Shown here one piece after another: positions 54,560 to 61,957 of a stretch of 64,000 nt of DNA. Within the stretch, counting starts at the first letter, position 1, and every line of letters begins with the position of its first letter. The translations under genes and the position numbers were made by a program. The notes under the pieces were generated by a model, which worked only from the letters and a program-made list of their open reading frames with translations, searched no databases and had not been told where the DNA came from. Where the stretch lies: positions 62,001-126,000 of the forward strand of contig JAGASH010000007.1 of the NCBI GenBank assembly GCA_017847835.1, in the 5' to 3' direction. This DNA comes from Oscillospiraceae bacterium (GTDB lineage: Bacteria > Bacillota > Clostridia > Oscillospirales > Ruminococcaceae).

Positions 54560-55035
54560 TGTCAAAGGAAGCGAAAACAAACGCTCTGCGAATGCTCGAC
54601 AGGGCGAAGATTAACTATGTCCCTCACACATACGAGTGCGGGGAATTTATCGATGGCGTTCATATTGCCGAAACGCTTGGACAGGCGCCCGAGGCTACCT
54701 TCAAAACTATCGTAACGGTCGGCAAAAGCAGGAAATATTACGTTTTTGTGCTGCCGGTTGACAAGGAGCTCGACCTGAAAAAGTGCGCGAGAACAGCCGA
54801 AGAAAAGTCGCTTGAACCCGTTCACGTCAAGGATATAAACGCGATTTCGGGCTACATTCGCGGCGGTGTTTCGCCGATTGGAATGAAAAAGCAGTTTCCC
54901 ACATTCGTTCACGAAAGCGCGAAAAATCTCGAAAAGCTGTTCGTGAGCGGAGGAAGGCTGGGACTTCAGCTGGAGCTTGCTCCCGAGGACTTGCTGAAGG
55001 CTTGCTCGGGAAATTTCGCGGATATTGTGCAATAA
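54559..55035 (+). CDS. ybaK: Cys-tRNA(Pro) deacylase, YbaK/EbsC family
   Basis: A 158-residue protein of the YbaK editing family. Motifs are YVPHTYECGEFIDGVHIAE, PEATFKTIVTVG with the conserved lysine, and GYIRGGVSPIGMKKQFP. The family removes Cys wrongly charged on tRNA-Pro. It starts on the stop codon of the membrane miniprotein, so it is translationally coupled in the terD operon. Confidence 0.93.
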   Translation: MSKEAKTNALRMLDRAKINYVPHTYECGEFIDGVHIAETLGQAPEATFKTIVTVGKSRKYYVFVLPVDKELDLKKCARTAEEKSLEPVHVKDINAISGYIRGGVSPIGMKKQFPTFVHESAKNLEKLFVSGGRLGLQLELAPEDLLKACSGNFADIVQ

Positions 55036-55054
55036 CTTGTCCGCTGTATTTATG

Positions 55055-55091
55055 CAAAAAGAAAAATGCCGCTGCCCTTTCGGACAGCGGC
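55055..55091 (-). terminator. Convergent terminator of ybaK and the Cys-rich miniprotein gene
   Basis: A perfect 7-bp stem GCCGCTG/CAGCGGC (55068-55074 and 55085-55091). On the minus strand it is followed by a long T-rich run (55055-55066); on the plus strand by TTTCTT. It serves the minus strand best. Confidence 0.75.
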
Positions 55092-55112
55092 TTTCTTGTG
55101 TCGGATATTAAA

Positions 55113-55259
55113 TCAGCAGCCACATCCGCAGCCATTGTTGTTACCGCAGCCACAACCACAGTCGTTGCTTGCGCCGTATCCGCCGTTACCGCAGCAGCAG
55201 AACAAGAGAATGAGAATGATAATCCAGCAGCAGTTACCGCCAAAGTTGAAACAAGACAT
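55113..55259 (-). CDS. 48-residue Cys/Gly-rich membrane miniprotein
   Basis: An ATG at 55259, 8 bases after a perfect GGAGG, opens 48 codons. The product begins MSCFNFGGNCCW, has one membrane helix (WIIILILLF, bounded by CC and CCC), then a Gly/Asn-rich tail ending in repeated Cys-Gly pairs (CGCGCG and GCGCGC). It has 14 cysteines in all. The layout recalls YjcZ-like small spore or membrane proteins, but the cysteine content is much higher. Plus-strand frames over this region are shadows. A terminator follows. Confidence 0.8.
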   Translation of the reverse strand: MSCFNFGGNCCWIIILILLFCCCGNGGYGASNDCGCGCGNNNGCGCGC

Positions 55260-55284
55260 AAAAGTGTCCTCCTTGTAAGTATTT

Positions 55285-55319
55285 GAAACCCGCCGCTCCC
55301 CTTCGGAGCTTTGCGTTTC
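55285..55319 (-). promoter_or_regulatory. Two-tier hairpin just upstream of the Cys-rich miniprotein gene
   Basis: In the minus-strand RNA an outer GAAAC/GTTTC stem (55315-55319 and 55285-55289) encloses an inner GCTCC/GGAGC stem (55305-55309 and 55295-55299). It ends about 10 bases before the ribosome site and could control access to it. The inner CGCAAAGC string recalls part of the GEMM motif, but the rest of that motif is missing. Confidence 0.45.
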
Positions 55320-55355
55320 TTGGTATATTTTATGCTGTTTATCATAATCGGTTAC

Positions 55356-55396
55356 AAAAAAAATTCGGTTACCGAGGGGCAGCCGGAAACCGAATT
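55356..55396 (-). terminator. Terminator about 100 bases upstream of the Cys-rich miniprotein gene
   Basis: On the minus strand a 12-bp stem with one mismatch (55384-55396 and 55362-55374) is followed by a run of eight T. It lies between the minus-strand promoter and the gene, about 57 bases after the expected start. It therefore marks either an attenuated leader or a separate RNA of about 100 bases. Confidence 0.75.
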
Positions 55397-55459
55397 CTCG
55401 CCGTTATTAAAGGCCAAACAGCAAAAATATGGAGGATTTTCGCTCTTTATCTTGACTAC

Positions 55460-55488
55460 ATTTTACCATATAATTTTATCAAAATCAA
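55460..55488 (-). promoter_or_regulatory. SigA-type promoter for the leader/sRNA and Cys-rich miniprotein
   Basis: On the minus strand TTGATT (55483-55488), a 17-base spacer and TAAAAT (55460-55465). The predicted start is near 55453. Confidence 0.7.
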
Positions 55489-55503
55489 TATATATGACAA
55501 AAC

Positions 55504-55562
55504 TGTAACCATTTTCCTGTATTTTGTAATCATTTGTAACTTTTTTGTAACCGTTTTGTAAC
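55504..55562 (-). promoter_or_regulatory. Helically phased GTTACA repeat array (probable regulator binding sites)
   Basis: Read on the minus strand, GTTACA or ATTACA occurs five times; on the plus strand the repeats start at 55504, 55525, 55535, 55546 and 55557. The spacings are 21, 10, 11 and 11 bases, so all lie on one face of the helix. The array lies 16 bases upstream of the minus-strand -35. Direct 6-base repeats with 11-base period are typical of OmpR/PhoB-family regulators; that assignment is inference. Confidence 0.6.
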
Positions 55563-55676
55563 CTTTTACAAAAATTTTTCTGAAAAAATTATGAAAAATC
55601 ACAAAAAAGACTGTTCAAAACAATATTAATATGGTATAATATAATGGTATGAATATATTTGAACGAGGTTAAAAAA

Positions 55677-56777
55677 GTGATTTATCTTGATAATGCCGCA
55701 ACAACCAAGCCTTGCCGCGAATGTGTGAAGGCTGTTTGCGAAGCTATGGAAAACAATTTCGGGAACGCGAGTTCTCTGCATAAAATGGGAACTTCTTCCA
55801 TTAACATCATAAACCGCACAAAGCAAGCCGTGCTGAAAGCGCTTGCACTTAACGGAGCGCCGCTGGACGGGGAAATTCTCTTCACCTCGGGCGCGACCGA
55901 GAGCAGCAACACTGCGCTTTTCGGGTTGAATTTGCGTGCGGGCAGCAAAATCGTCACCACAAAAATCGAGCACCCGTCCGTTGCAAAGGTTATCGACAGG
56001 CTCGAAGAGCGCGGATATAACGTCGTGCGGCTTGCACCGAAGGATTATCCCGATTTTGTCGGCGCGATTGTTGACGAGGTTGACGAGAACACGTCGCTTG
56101 TGAGCTGTATGGCGGTCAACAACGAAACAGGTTTTCAAAATGACGTGAAACAGCTCTATAAAATGGTCAAGGCGAAAAATCCGCGTACATTTGTGCATAT
56201 CGACGCGGTTCAGGGATTTCTGAAAATGCCGCTTGACGGGGATTTAATCAGCATTTCGGGACACAAAATCCACGCGTCAAAGGGTATCGGCGCGCTCTAC
56301 ATAAAAAAAGGCGTCACCCTTTCCCCGCTTCTTTCGGGAGGCGGTCAGCAGAAAAATCTGCGCTCGGGGACAGAAGCCGTTGAACTTATCGCGGGACTTG
56401 AAGCTGCCGTGAAAGCGTATAAATTCGATTTTGAGCGTTTTTCCGCGTTAAAGGAAAGGCTGCTCGAAGGGCTGTCCGGGATTAAGGATATTTCGGTGAA
56501 CTCGGACGACAAGTGCCTGCCGAATATCGTGAATTTCAGCGTCCGAGGAGTGCGCTCGGAGATTATGCTCCACTCGCTTGAACAGCACGACATCTGCGTT
56601 TCCAGCGGCTCAGCCTGCTCCAAGGGCAAAACCAGCAATGTCCTCGCGGCATTCGGGGTTTCCGACAAGGACGCGGACTGCGCAATCAGAGTTTCGATGT
56701 GCGCGGAAAACACAGAACAGGAAATCACGTTCTTATGCGAAAAAATTGCAGAAACAGCTAAACGAATAAGAAGATAA
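55677..56777 (+). CDS. Cysteine desulfurase (NifS/IscS-like), partner of ThiI
   Basis: 366 residues from a GTG at 55677 after GAGG; a TTG at 55659 has no ribosome site. A TATAAT at 55635-55640 is a likely -10. It is a PLP enzyme: YLDNAATTKP at the N-terminus, TSGATESSNTALFG, the PLP lysine in SISGHKIHASKG, and the catalytic loop Cys in CVSSGSACSKGK. It takes sulfur from cysteine. Its place 12 bases before thiI indicates that it supplies sulfur for 4-thiouridine, as in the Bacillus NifZ-ThiI pair. Confidence 0.95.
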   Translation: MIYLDNAATTKPCRECVKAVCEAMENNFGNASSLHKMGTSSINIINRTKQAVLKALALNGAPLDGEILFTSGATESSNTALFGLNLRAGSKIVTTKIEHPSVAKVIDRLEERGYNVVRLAPKDYPDFVGAIVDEVDENTSLVSCMAVNNETGFQNDVKQLYKMVKAKNPRTFVHIDAVQGFLKMPLDGDLISISGHKIHASKGIGALYIKKGVTLSPLLSGGGQQKNLRSGTEAVELIAGLEAAVKAYKFDFERFSALKERLLEGLSGIKDISVNSDDKCLPNIVNFSVRGVRSEIMLHSLEQHDICVSSGSACSKGKTSNVLAAFGVSDKDADCAIRVSMCAENTEQEITFLCEKIAETAKRIRR

Positions 56778-56789
56778 ATCGAGGTTTTT

Positions 56790-57983
56790 ATGAAAGAAAT
56801 AATTCTTGCAAAATACGGAGAAATTGCCCTCAAAGGCGACAACAGAAACACCTTTGAGGATATGCTCGTCAAAAATATCAAGCGTCGCTTGAAAAAAATC
56901 GGCAAGTTTGAGTATTTCCGCCGTCAGAGCACAATTTACATCGAGCCGCTTGAAGACGCGGATATTGAGCAAGCGCTCGAAAGCCTGAAAAACGTGTTCG
57001 GTATCGGTGCAATTCAGCGCTGTGCGGTGTTTGAGAAGGATTTTGACGTGGTTGCTGCAAATGTCGGCGAGTACCTCAAACCTGCTCTTGAAAACGCGAA
57101 AACGTTCAAGGTTGAGGCAAAGCGCTCGGACAAGTCGTTCCCGCTGAAATCGCCCGATATTCAGCAAAAGCTCGGCGACGTCGTGCTGGATAATTTCCCG
57201 CATCTGGGAGTTGACGTTCATAATCCCGAAGTTACGGTGCGGCTTGAAATCCGCGACAACGGCGCTTATCTCTCGGCTCAGAGGATTATCGGCGCGGGAG
57301 GAATGCCCGTCGGTTCAAGCGGAAAGGCTCTGCTTATGCTTTCGGGAGGTATCGACAGCCCCGTCGCGGGTTATATGATGGCAAAACGCGGACTTGTCGT
57401 TGACTGTATTCACTACGTCAGCCCGCCCTACACCTCGGAAAGAGCGCGAATGAAGGTCGAAAAGCTTTGCGAGGAAATGACGGAATTCTGCGGGAATATC
57501 ATCTTCTACTGCGTGCCTTTCACCGAGCTTCAGGAGGCAATCCGCGACAACTGCCCCGAAGAATATTTCACGGTGATAATGCGTAGACTGATGGTTAAAA
57601 TCGCGAACAAAGTCTGCAAGCGCGACAAATACGGCGCGATTATCACGGGAGAAAGTCTTGCGCAGGTCGCTTCACAGACGCTCTCGGCGCTCGGCTGCAC
57701 AAACGCTGCCGCTGAATTTCCCGTGTTCAGACCGGTTATCGGTATGGACAAAATCGAAATCACCGAGATTTCCCGCAAAATCGGCACCTATGATACCTCA
57801 ATCCTTCCCTACGAGGACTGCTGCACGGTATTTTCACCCAAGCACCCGCGCACAAGACCTTCGCTTGAGGAAATAATTGCGGCTGAAAGCAATTTTGATT
57901 TCGATAAAATGATTGACGAGGCGGTCGAGAAAACCGAGGTCAAGCGTTTCAGATACGGCGAAAAGACCGTTTTCCTTGAATAA
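56790..57983 (+). CDS. thiI: tRNA 4-thiouridine synthase ThiI (without rhodanese domain)
   Basis: A 397-residue protein. It opens with KEIILAKYGEIALKGDNRNTFEDML-type ThiI sequence, in short ILAKYGEIALKG, followed by a THUMP domain (about 60-165). The PP-loop is LMLSGGIDSPVAGYMMAKRG (about 181-200). TGESLAQVASQTL and LPYEDCCTVFSPKHPRT complete the pattern. It adenylates U8 of tRNA for thiolation. The C-terminal rhodanese domain of E. coli ThiI is missing, as in Firmicutes where a dedicated desulfurase delivers sulfur directly. Confidence 0.96.
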   Translation: MKEIILAKYGEIALKGDNRNTFEDMLVKNIKRRLKKIGKFEYFRRQSTIYIEPLEDADIEQALESLKNVFGIGAIQRCAVFEKDFDVVAANVGEYLKPALENAKTFKVEAKRSDKSFPLKSPDIQQKLGDVVLDNFPHLGVDVHNPEVTVRLEIRDNGAYLSAQRIIGAGGMPVGSSGKALLMLSGGIDSPVAGYMMAKRGLVVDCIHYVSPPYTSERARMKVEKLCEEMTEFCGNIIFYCVPFTELQEAIRDNCPEEYFTVIMRRLMVKIANKVCKRDKYGAIITGESLAQVASQTLSALGCTNAAAEFPVFRPVIGMDKIEITEISRKIGTYDTSILPYEDCCTVFSPKHPRTRPSLEEIIAAESNFDFDKMIDEAVEKTEVKRFRYGEKTVFLE

Positions 57984-58016
57984 CGAAACCATTCCGAGAT
58001 TTGTCGGGTATTATAT

Positions 58017-58529
58017 ATGAACGAGAAAATTTACGAAAAAAACGAATTTACAGCGCAAAAGCTCGTCACGCTTTGCAGGGAAAACGGGAAAAAAGTTTCG
58101 ACTGCAGAAAGCTGCACGGGAGGTATGATTTCCGCGGCAATCACAAGCGTTTCGGGAAGCTCATCTGTGATTGAGCTTGGGGTTTGCTCCTATTCAAACA
58201 GGATAAAAAGCGAAATTCTCGGGGTGTCCGACGAAACGCTCGCAGAGTTTTCCGAGTACAGCGAAAACTGCGCAAAGGAAATGGCAAGCGGCGCGAAAAG
58301 GCTTTCGGGCGCGGATTACGCGGTTTCGACAACGGGAGTTGCAGGTCCCACGGGAGATACTCCCGAGCACCCTGTCGGCGAGGTTTTCATCGCGGTTTGC
58401 TCCGAAATGGAAGTTATCGCGGAACGTTTTTTGTTTGAGGGAAACCGCGAAACTGTTCGGGCAAAAGCGTGTGAAACCGCTTTGGGAATGCTTGTTTCGG
58501 TAATTGAAAAGGACTTGGATTTACAATAA
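58017..58529 (+). CDS. pncC: CinA C-terminal domain protein (nicotinamide-nucleotide amidase PncC type)
   Basis: A 170-residue stand-alone CinA C-terminal domain. Motifs are KVSTAESCTGGMISAAITSVSGSS (from VSTAESCTGG), GVCSYSNRIKSEILGV and STTGVAGPTGDTPEHPVGEV. The family deamidates NMN and takes part in NAD recycling. The N-terminal CinA domain is absent, as in PncC/YgaD. It lies 33 bases after thiI and 25 bases before the sortase cluster. Confidence 0.92.
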   Translation: MNEKIYEKNEFTAQKLVTLCRENGKKVSTAESCTGGMISAAITSVSGSSSVIELGVCSYSNRIKSEILGVSDETLAEFSEYSENCAKEMASGAKRLSGADYAVSTTGVAGPTGDTPEHPVGEVFIAVCSEMEVIAERFLFEGNRETVRAKACETALGMLVSVIEKDLDLQ

Positions 58530-58554
58530 TTTACTTATATTCGGAGGAATAAAC

Positions 58555-59745
58555 ATGGCAAATTTAGACGATTTTGACAGCAAAGCAGGCAAAAAATCCG
58601 GCAAGCCTGCAAGTAAAAGCAATCATGCTACAAACGACAAAATAAAAGGAAGAAAAACAGCTAAGAAAAAAGGCTTTTCGGGAGTTGTTGCTGCGGTTTT
58701 GCCGCAATCGGGCGACTCAGCCGGCGAAAAAGCAAGAAAAGCATTTTTGCTGTTCGCTGTCGCTGCTCTTATCGGCTCGCTGATTTTCCTCGGCTGGCAG
58801 CTCTTCAAACTCAAAGAGGGCGAAAAAACCAACAACAGCATAATCAACATCGCGGGTGAAACTATTGATTCCTCGCTTCAGCAGTCATACTCCGTCCCCA
58901 CGCAGATTGACAATCCCATTATGACGGAAGTGACCTCGGCTGGTACCGAAGAACCCGAGTTCATCGACCTTACACCTGTTGTAAACGTTCCGCTTGATAT
59001 CGACTTCAACGCGCTCAGTGAAATAAATCCCGATATCCGTGCCTGGATTAAAATCACCGGCACCCTTATCAACAATCCCGTTGTTGTCGGAAAGGATAAT
59101 TCCTACTATGTTGACCACGATTTCAACGGAAACGAGTCGGTTTCGGGAACGGTTTTCTCGACATATCTCAACAAATGGGACGGAACCGATGACAATACCG
59201 TACTTTTTGGGCATAATATGCACACGGGAGAATTTTTCGCCTATATCAACCACTACGTTCCCTACGACGCTTCAAGCGAGCCTATCGCTTTCTATAAGGT
59301 TCACCCTACGGTTATGATGGCAACACCCGACGGCGGCTGTGCAACATACAAGATTTTTGCGGGAATGATTGCTAACACCAAGCCCGAATACGGCGAGGTT
59401 TTCAACTATGTCAACAAAACAAAATTCACCGATGTTGACGATTTCAACAACTTTATCATCGACGTTATGGACAGAAGCTGGTTCTTCACAGATGTTGACC
59501 TCACCTATGGTGACGAGCTGCTCACAATGTCAACCTGCTGGTGGCCGCTCGGAAGAGAAATCGAAACACGCTGGGTGCTTTTCGCACGCAAGGTTCGCGA
59601 GGGCGAGAGCGAATATGTTGATACCTCAAAGGCTTACAGAAACTATCAGGCAAAGCTTTTTGACTACTACTATGATATCATCGGCGGTTCGTGGACGGGA
59701 AGCGTTTGGGACAAATCCAAGCTTTTGAGCTATAACGGGCAGTAA
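58555..59745 (+). CDS. Class B sortase, first of three
   Basis: 396 residues from an ATG at 58555 with a GGAGG site. A long basic cytoplasmic tail (residues 1-62, many Lys, Ser and Gly) precedes one membrane helix (about 63-83, AFLLFAVAALIGSLIFLGW). The sortase domain has the catalytic His in VLFGHNMHTGEFF, Cys in LLTMSTCWWPLG and Arg in ETRWVLFARKV. Class B character comes from the extra helices and the spacing between the His and the Cys. Sortases anchor proteins to the wall or build pili. No protein with a clear sorting signal is encoded in the window, so the substrates are elsewhere. Confidence 0.88.
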   Translation: MANLDDFDSKAGKKSGKPASKSNHATNDKIKGRKTAKKKGFSGVVAAVLPQSGDSAGEKARKAFLLFAVAALIGSLIFLGWQLFKLKEGEKTNNSIINIAGETIDSSLQQSYSVPTQIDNPIMTEVTSAGTEEPEFIDLTPVVNVPLDIDFNALSEINPDIRAWIKITGTLINNPVVVGKDNSYYVDHDFNGNESVSGTVFSTYLNKWDGTDDNTVLFGHNMHTGEFFAYINHYVPYDASSEPIAFYKVHPTVMMATPDGGCATYKIFAGMIANTKPEYGEVFNYVNKTKFTDVDDFNNFIIDVMDRSWFFTDVDLTYGDELLTMSTCWWPLGREIETRWVLFARKVREGESEYVDTSKAYRNYQAKLFDYYYDIIGGSWTGSVWDKSKLLSYNGQ

Positions 59746-59769
59746 TTCTCACTCCCGAAAGGAGAAACT

Positions 59770-60831
59770 ATGGCAAAAACTTCGACGAACGAAAGCATTA
59801 TTATCAGAATACTGAAATATCTTTTCCCGTGGAAAGGTGACAAACCCACGGAAATCATAAGAAAAATTATCTTTCTGACCGCGTCAATTACGCTTATCAT
59901 CAGCGTCTCAAGTCTGATTTCAGCGCAGATAAACCGTGTTGCCGACAACTCTCTCAATGAAGAAATTGCCGAGTCCTATCACGGAACGGCAGCCTCAAAG
60001 GTTGAAATCAACACGGAAAGCCGCGAGGAAATCATCAAGGGACACCCTGAAATTCAGGAGAAATTTATCCCGCTGCTTGAAATCAACAGCGATACCGTCG
60101 GCTGGATTACTGTCGGAAACAAAGATTTCATCGACTATCCCGTACTTCAGGGCGACGACAACAACTTTTACCTCTACCGCAACTTCAAAAAAGAGAACAG
60201 CCGTTCGGGTTCGCTCTTTTTGGATTACAGAAACGAAATCTCTCCGGACAATCAGTCCGCAAATCTTGTAGTTCACGGGCATAATATGCAGTCGGGCGAG
60301 TATTTCGGCAAACTTATATACTACTTCAACTACGCCGTTTCACAGGCAGACCACAACGACATCAGTTTCTATAAGAATAACCCCACAATAACGTTCAGCA
60401 CGCTTTACAAAACATCGACCTACAAAATTTTCGGCGGCGCGATAATAAAGGTAAACTCCTCCGACGCCGACGCTTTCAGGTATCACGATGTTTTGAATTT
60501 CTCCACAAAGGCTGAATTTGACGAGTTTTGCGCGGGTATTCTTGACCGTTCATCTTTCATTAACCCCGATGTTGACCTGAAATATGGTGATAATCTTCTC
60601 ACGCTTTCAACCTGCGTTCTCGGCACAGCCTACGGCGACACCGATTTGCGCTGGGTTATGTTTGCGCGAGAGGTTCGCGAGGGTGAGGACGAAACGGTTG
60701 ACGTGTCAAAAGCTTATGCGAACCCAAGTCCCCTTTTCTATGACCTTTATTACACCGTTCGCGGCGGTAAATGGGAAGGCAGAGGCTGGGACGAAAGCAT
60801 TATTCAAGGCTATAAGAAAAACACTCCCTGA
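59770..60831 (+). CDS. Class B sortase, second of three
   Basis: A 353-residue protein with an AAAGGAG site. A short cytoplasmic segment with LKYLFPWKGDKPTEIIRK precedes a membrane helix (IIFLTASITLIISVSSLI). The catalytic residues are His in VVHGHNMQSGEYF, Cys in LLTLSTCVLG and Arg in DTDLRWVMFAREVREGE. The N-terminal stretch is shared with the third sortase, so these two are recent duplicates, while the first differs in its tail. It lies 24 bases after the first sortase. Confidence 0.88.
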   Translation: MAKTSTNESIIIRILKYLFPWKGDKPTEIIRKIIFLTASITLIISVSSLISAQINRVADNSLNEEIAESYHGTAASKVEINTESREEIIKGHPEIQEKFIPLLEINSDTVGWITVGNKDFIDYPVLQGDDNNFYLYRNFKKENSRSGSLFLDYRNEISPDNQSANLVVHGHNMQSGEYFGKLIYYFNYAVSQADHNDISFYKNNPTITFSTLYKTSTYKIFGGAIIKVNSSDADAFRYHDVLNFSTKAEFDEFCAGILDRSSFINPDVDLKYGDNLLTLSTCVLGTAYGDTDLRWVMFAREVREGEDETVDVSKAYANPSPLFYDLYYTVRGGKWEGRGWDESIIQGYKKNTP

Positions 60832-60849
60832 TAGAGAAAGGATTGCTCC

Positions 60850-61950
60850 GTGACTGAAATGGACATGGGCCTTGCTCCCAAAGGCAACAAAAATAAATCT
60901 CCGAAAAAACAGAGCTTTTGGAAAAATCTGAGAAATACGCTTTTCCCCTGCAAGGGTGACAAAACTCCCGAAATTCTGCGGAAAATCGTGTTTCTCACGG
61001 CTCTCGTCATACTTTCAGCCGCGGTTGTAATTCTGGTTATGTGGTTTATCAGAAATTATGGCGGTCACGAAAACTACGTTGATGAAAACGGCAGTCTGAC
61101 CGCTGCTCCCGCACATCTCGTCGAGCTGAAAAACCGCGTCCCGACAACGCAGGAAATCGAACAGCTTCCGACGGGCGCGATAAACGAGAAATACGCTGCC
61201 CTTTTTGCAAAGAACAACGATTTTGTCGGTTGGCTGAATATCCCCGGAACAAACGTCGATTACCCCGTTATGCAGACCGACGACAACGACTTTTACCTTC
61301 ACCGCAATTTCGACAAGCAGGAGGTTTTCGAGGGAACGCTTTTCGCTGATTACCGCGGGAAAATCACCGCTGAGGGTATGCCGCAGAATACCGTAATTTA
61401 CGGACACAATATGCTGATGAAATATCAGTTTTCCGCGCTTCAGAATTATAAAAAAGATATCGAGTTTCTCAAAATGTCACCCGTAATCGAGTTCAACACC
61501 CTTTACGGAAACGCGAAATACAAGATAATCTCGGTTTTCCTCGTAAACTGGCTTCCAAAGGACGGCGAGGTTTTCAGGTACAACAGCACGAATTATTTCA
61601 AAAATCAGTCGGAATTCTTCGATTTTGTGGTTGAGTGTATGGACAGAAGCCTGTACGAAACAGGAGTTGATATCGAGTACGGCGACGAGTTTCTCACGCT
61701 CTCGACCTGCGATAAATCCACATATATGGATTTACGGCTGGTTGTGGTTGCAAGAAAGGTTCGCGAAAACGAAAACCCGAATGTTGACGCGACAAGAATT
61801 GTCAAAAAGGACAGCGTGAAGTATTTCGAGGGCTACTATGATATTTACAGCGGGTTCGGCGGTGAGAATTATTTCTGGCACGGCAGGACGTGGGATACGT
61901 CGCTTGTCAAAGGTCTTGACAGCTATTTAAAGGAAAACGCAGACTATTGA
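60850..61950 (+). CDS. Class B sortase, third of three
   Basis: 366 residues from a GTG at 60850 after AAAGGA. LRNTLFPCKGDKTPEILRK and the membrane helix IVFLTALVILSAAVVILVMW align with the second sortase. Catalytic residues are His in VIYGHNMLMKYQFSAL, Cys in FLTLSTCDKSTYMD and Arg in LRLVVVARKVREN. It lies 18 bases after sortase two and 7 bases before the SpoIID-like gene, so the cluster is one transcript. The three may serve different substrates or sites. Confidence 0.88.
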   Translation: MTEMDMGLAPKGNKNKSPKKQSFWKNLRNTLFPCKGDKTPEILRKIVFLTALVILSAAVVILVMWFIRNYGGHENYVDENGSLTAAPAHLVELKNRVPTTQEIEQLPTGAINEKYAALFAKNNDFVGWLNIPGTNVDYPVMQTDDNDFYLHRNFDKQEVFEGTLFADYRGKITAEGMPQNTVIYGHNMLMKYQFSALQNYKKDIEFLKMSPVIEFNTLYGNAKYKIISVFLVNWLPKDGEVFRYNSTNYFKNQSEFFDFVVECMDRSLYETGVDIEYGDEFLTLSTCDKSTYMDLRLVVVARKVRENENPNVDATRIVKKDSVKYFEGYYDIYSGFGGENYFWHGRTWDTSLVKGLDSYLKENADY

Positions 61951-61957
61951 GGTTTTT

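Noticed and set aside
55002..55286. Plus-strand frames of 70-94 codons over the Cys-rich miniprotein
   Set aside because: They read the complement of the Cys/Gly repeats, lack ribosome sites and give low-complexity products.
55285..55319. Cyclic-di-GMP (GEMM) riboswitch suggested by CGCAAAGC
   Set aside because: Only that short string fits; the other conserved strand and the three-way junction are missing.
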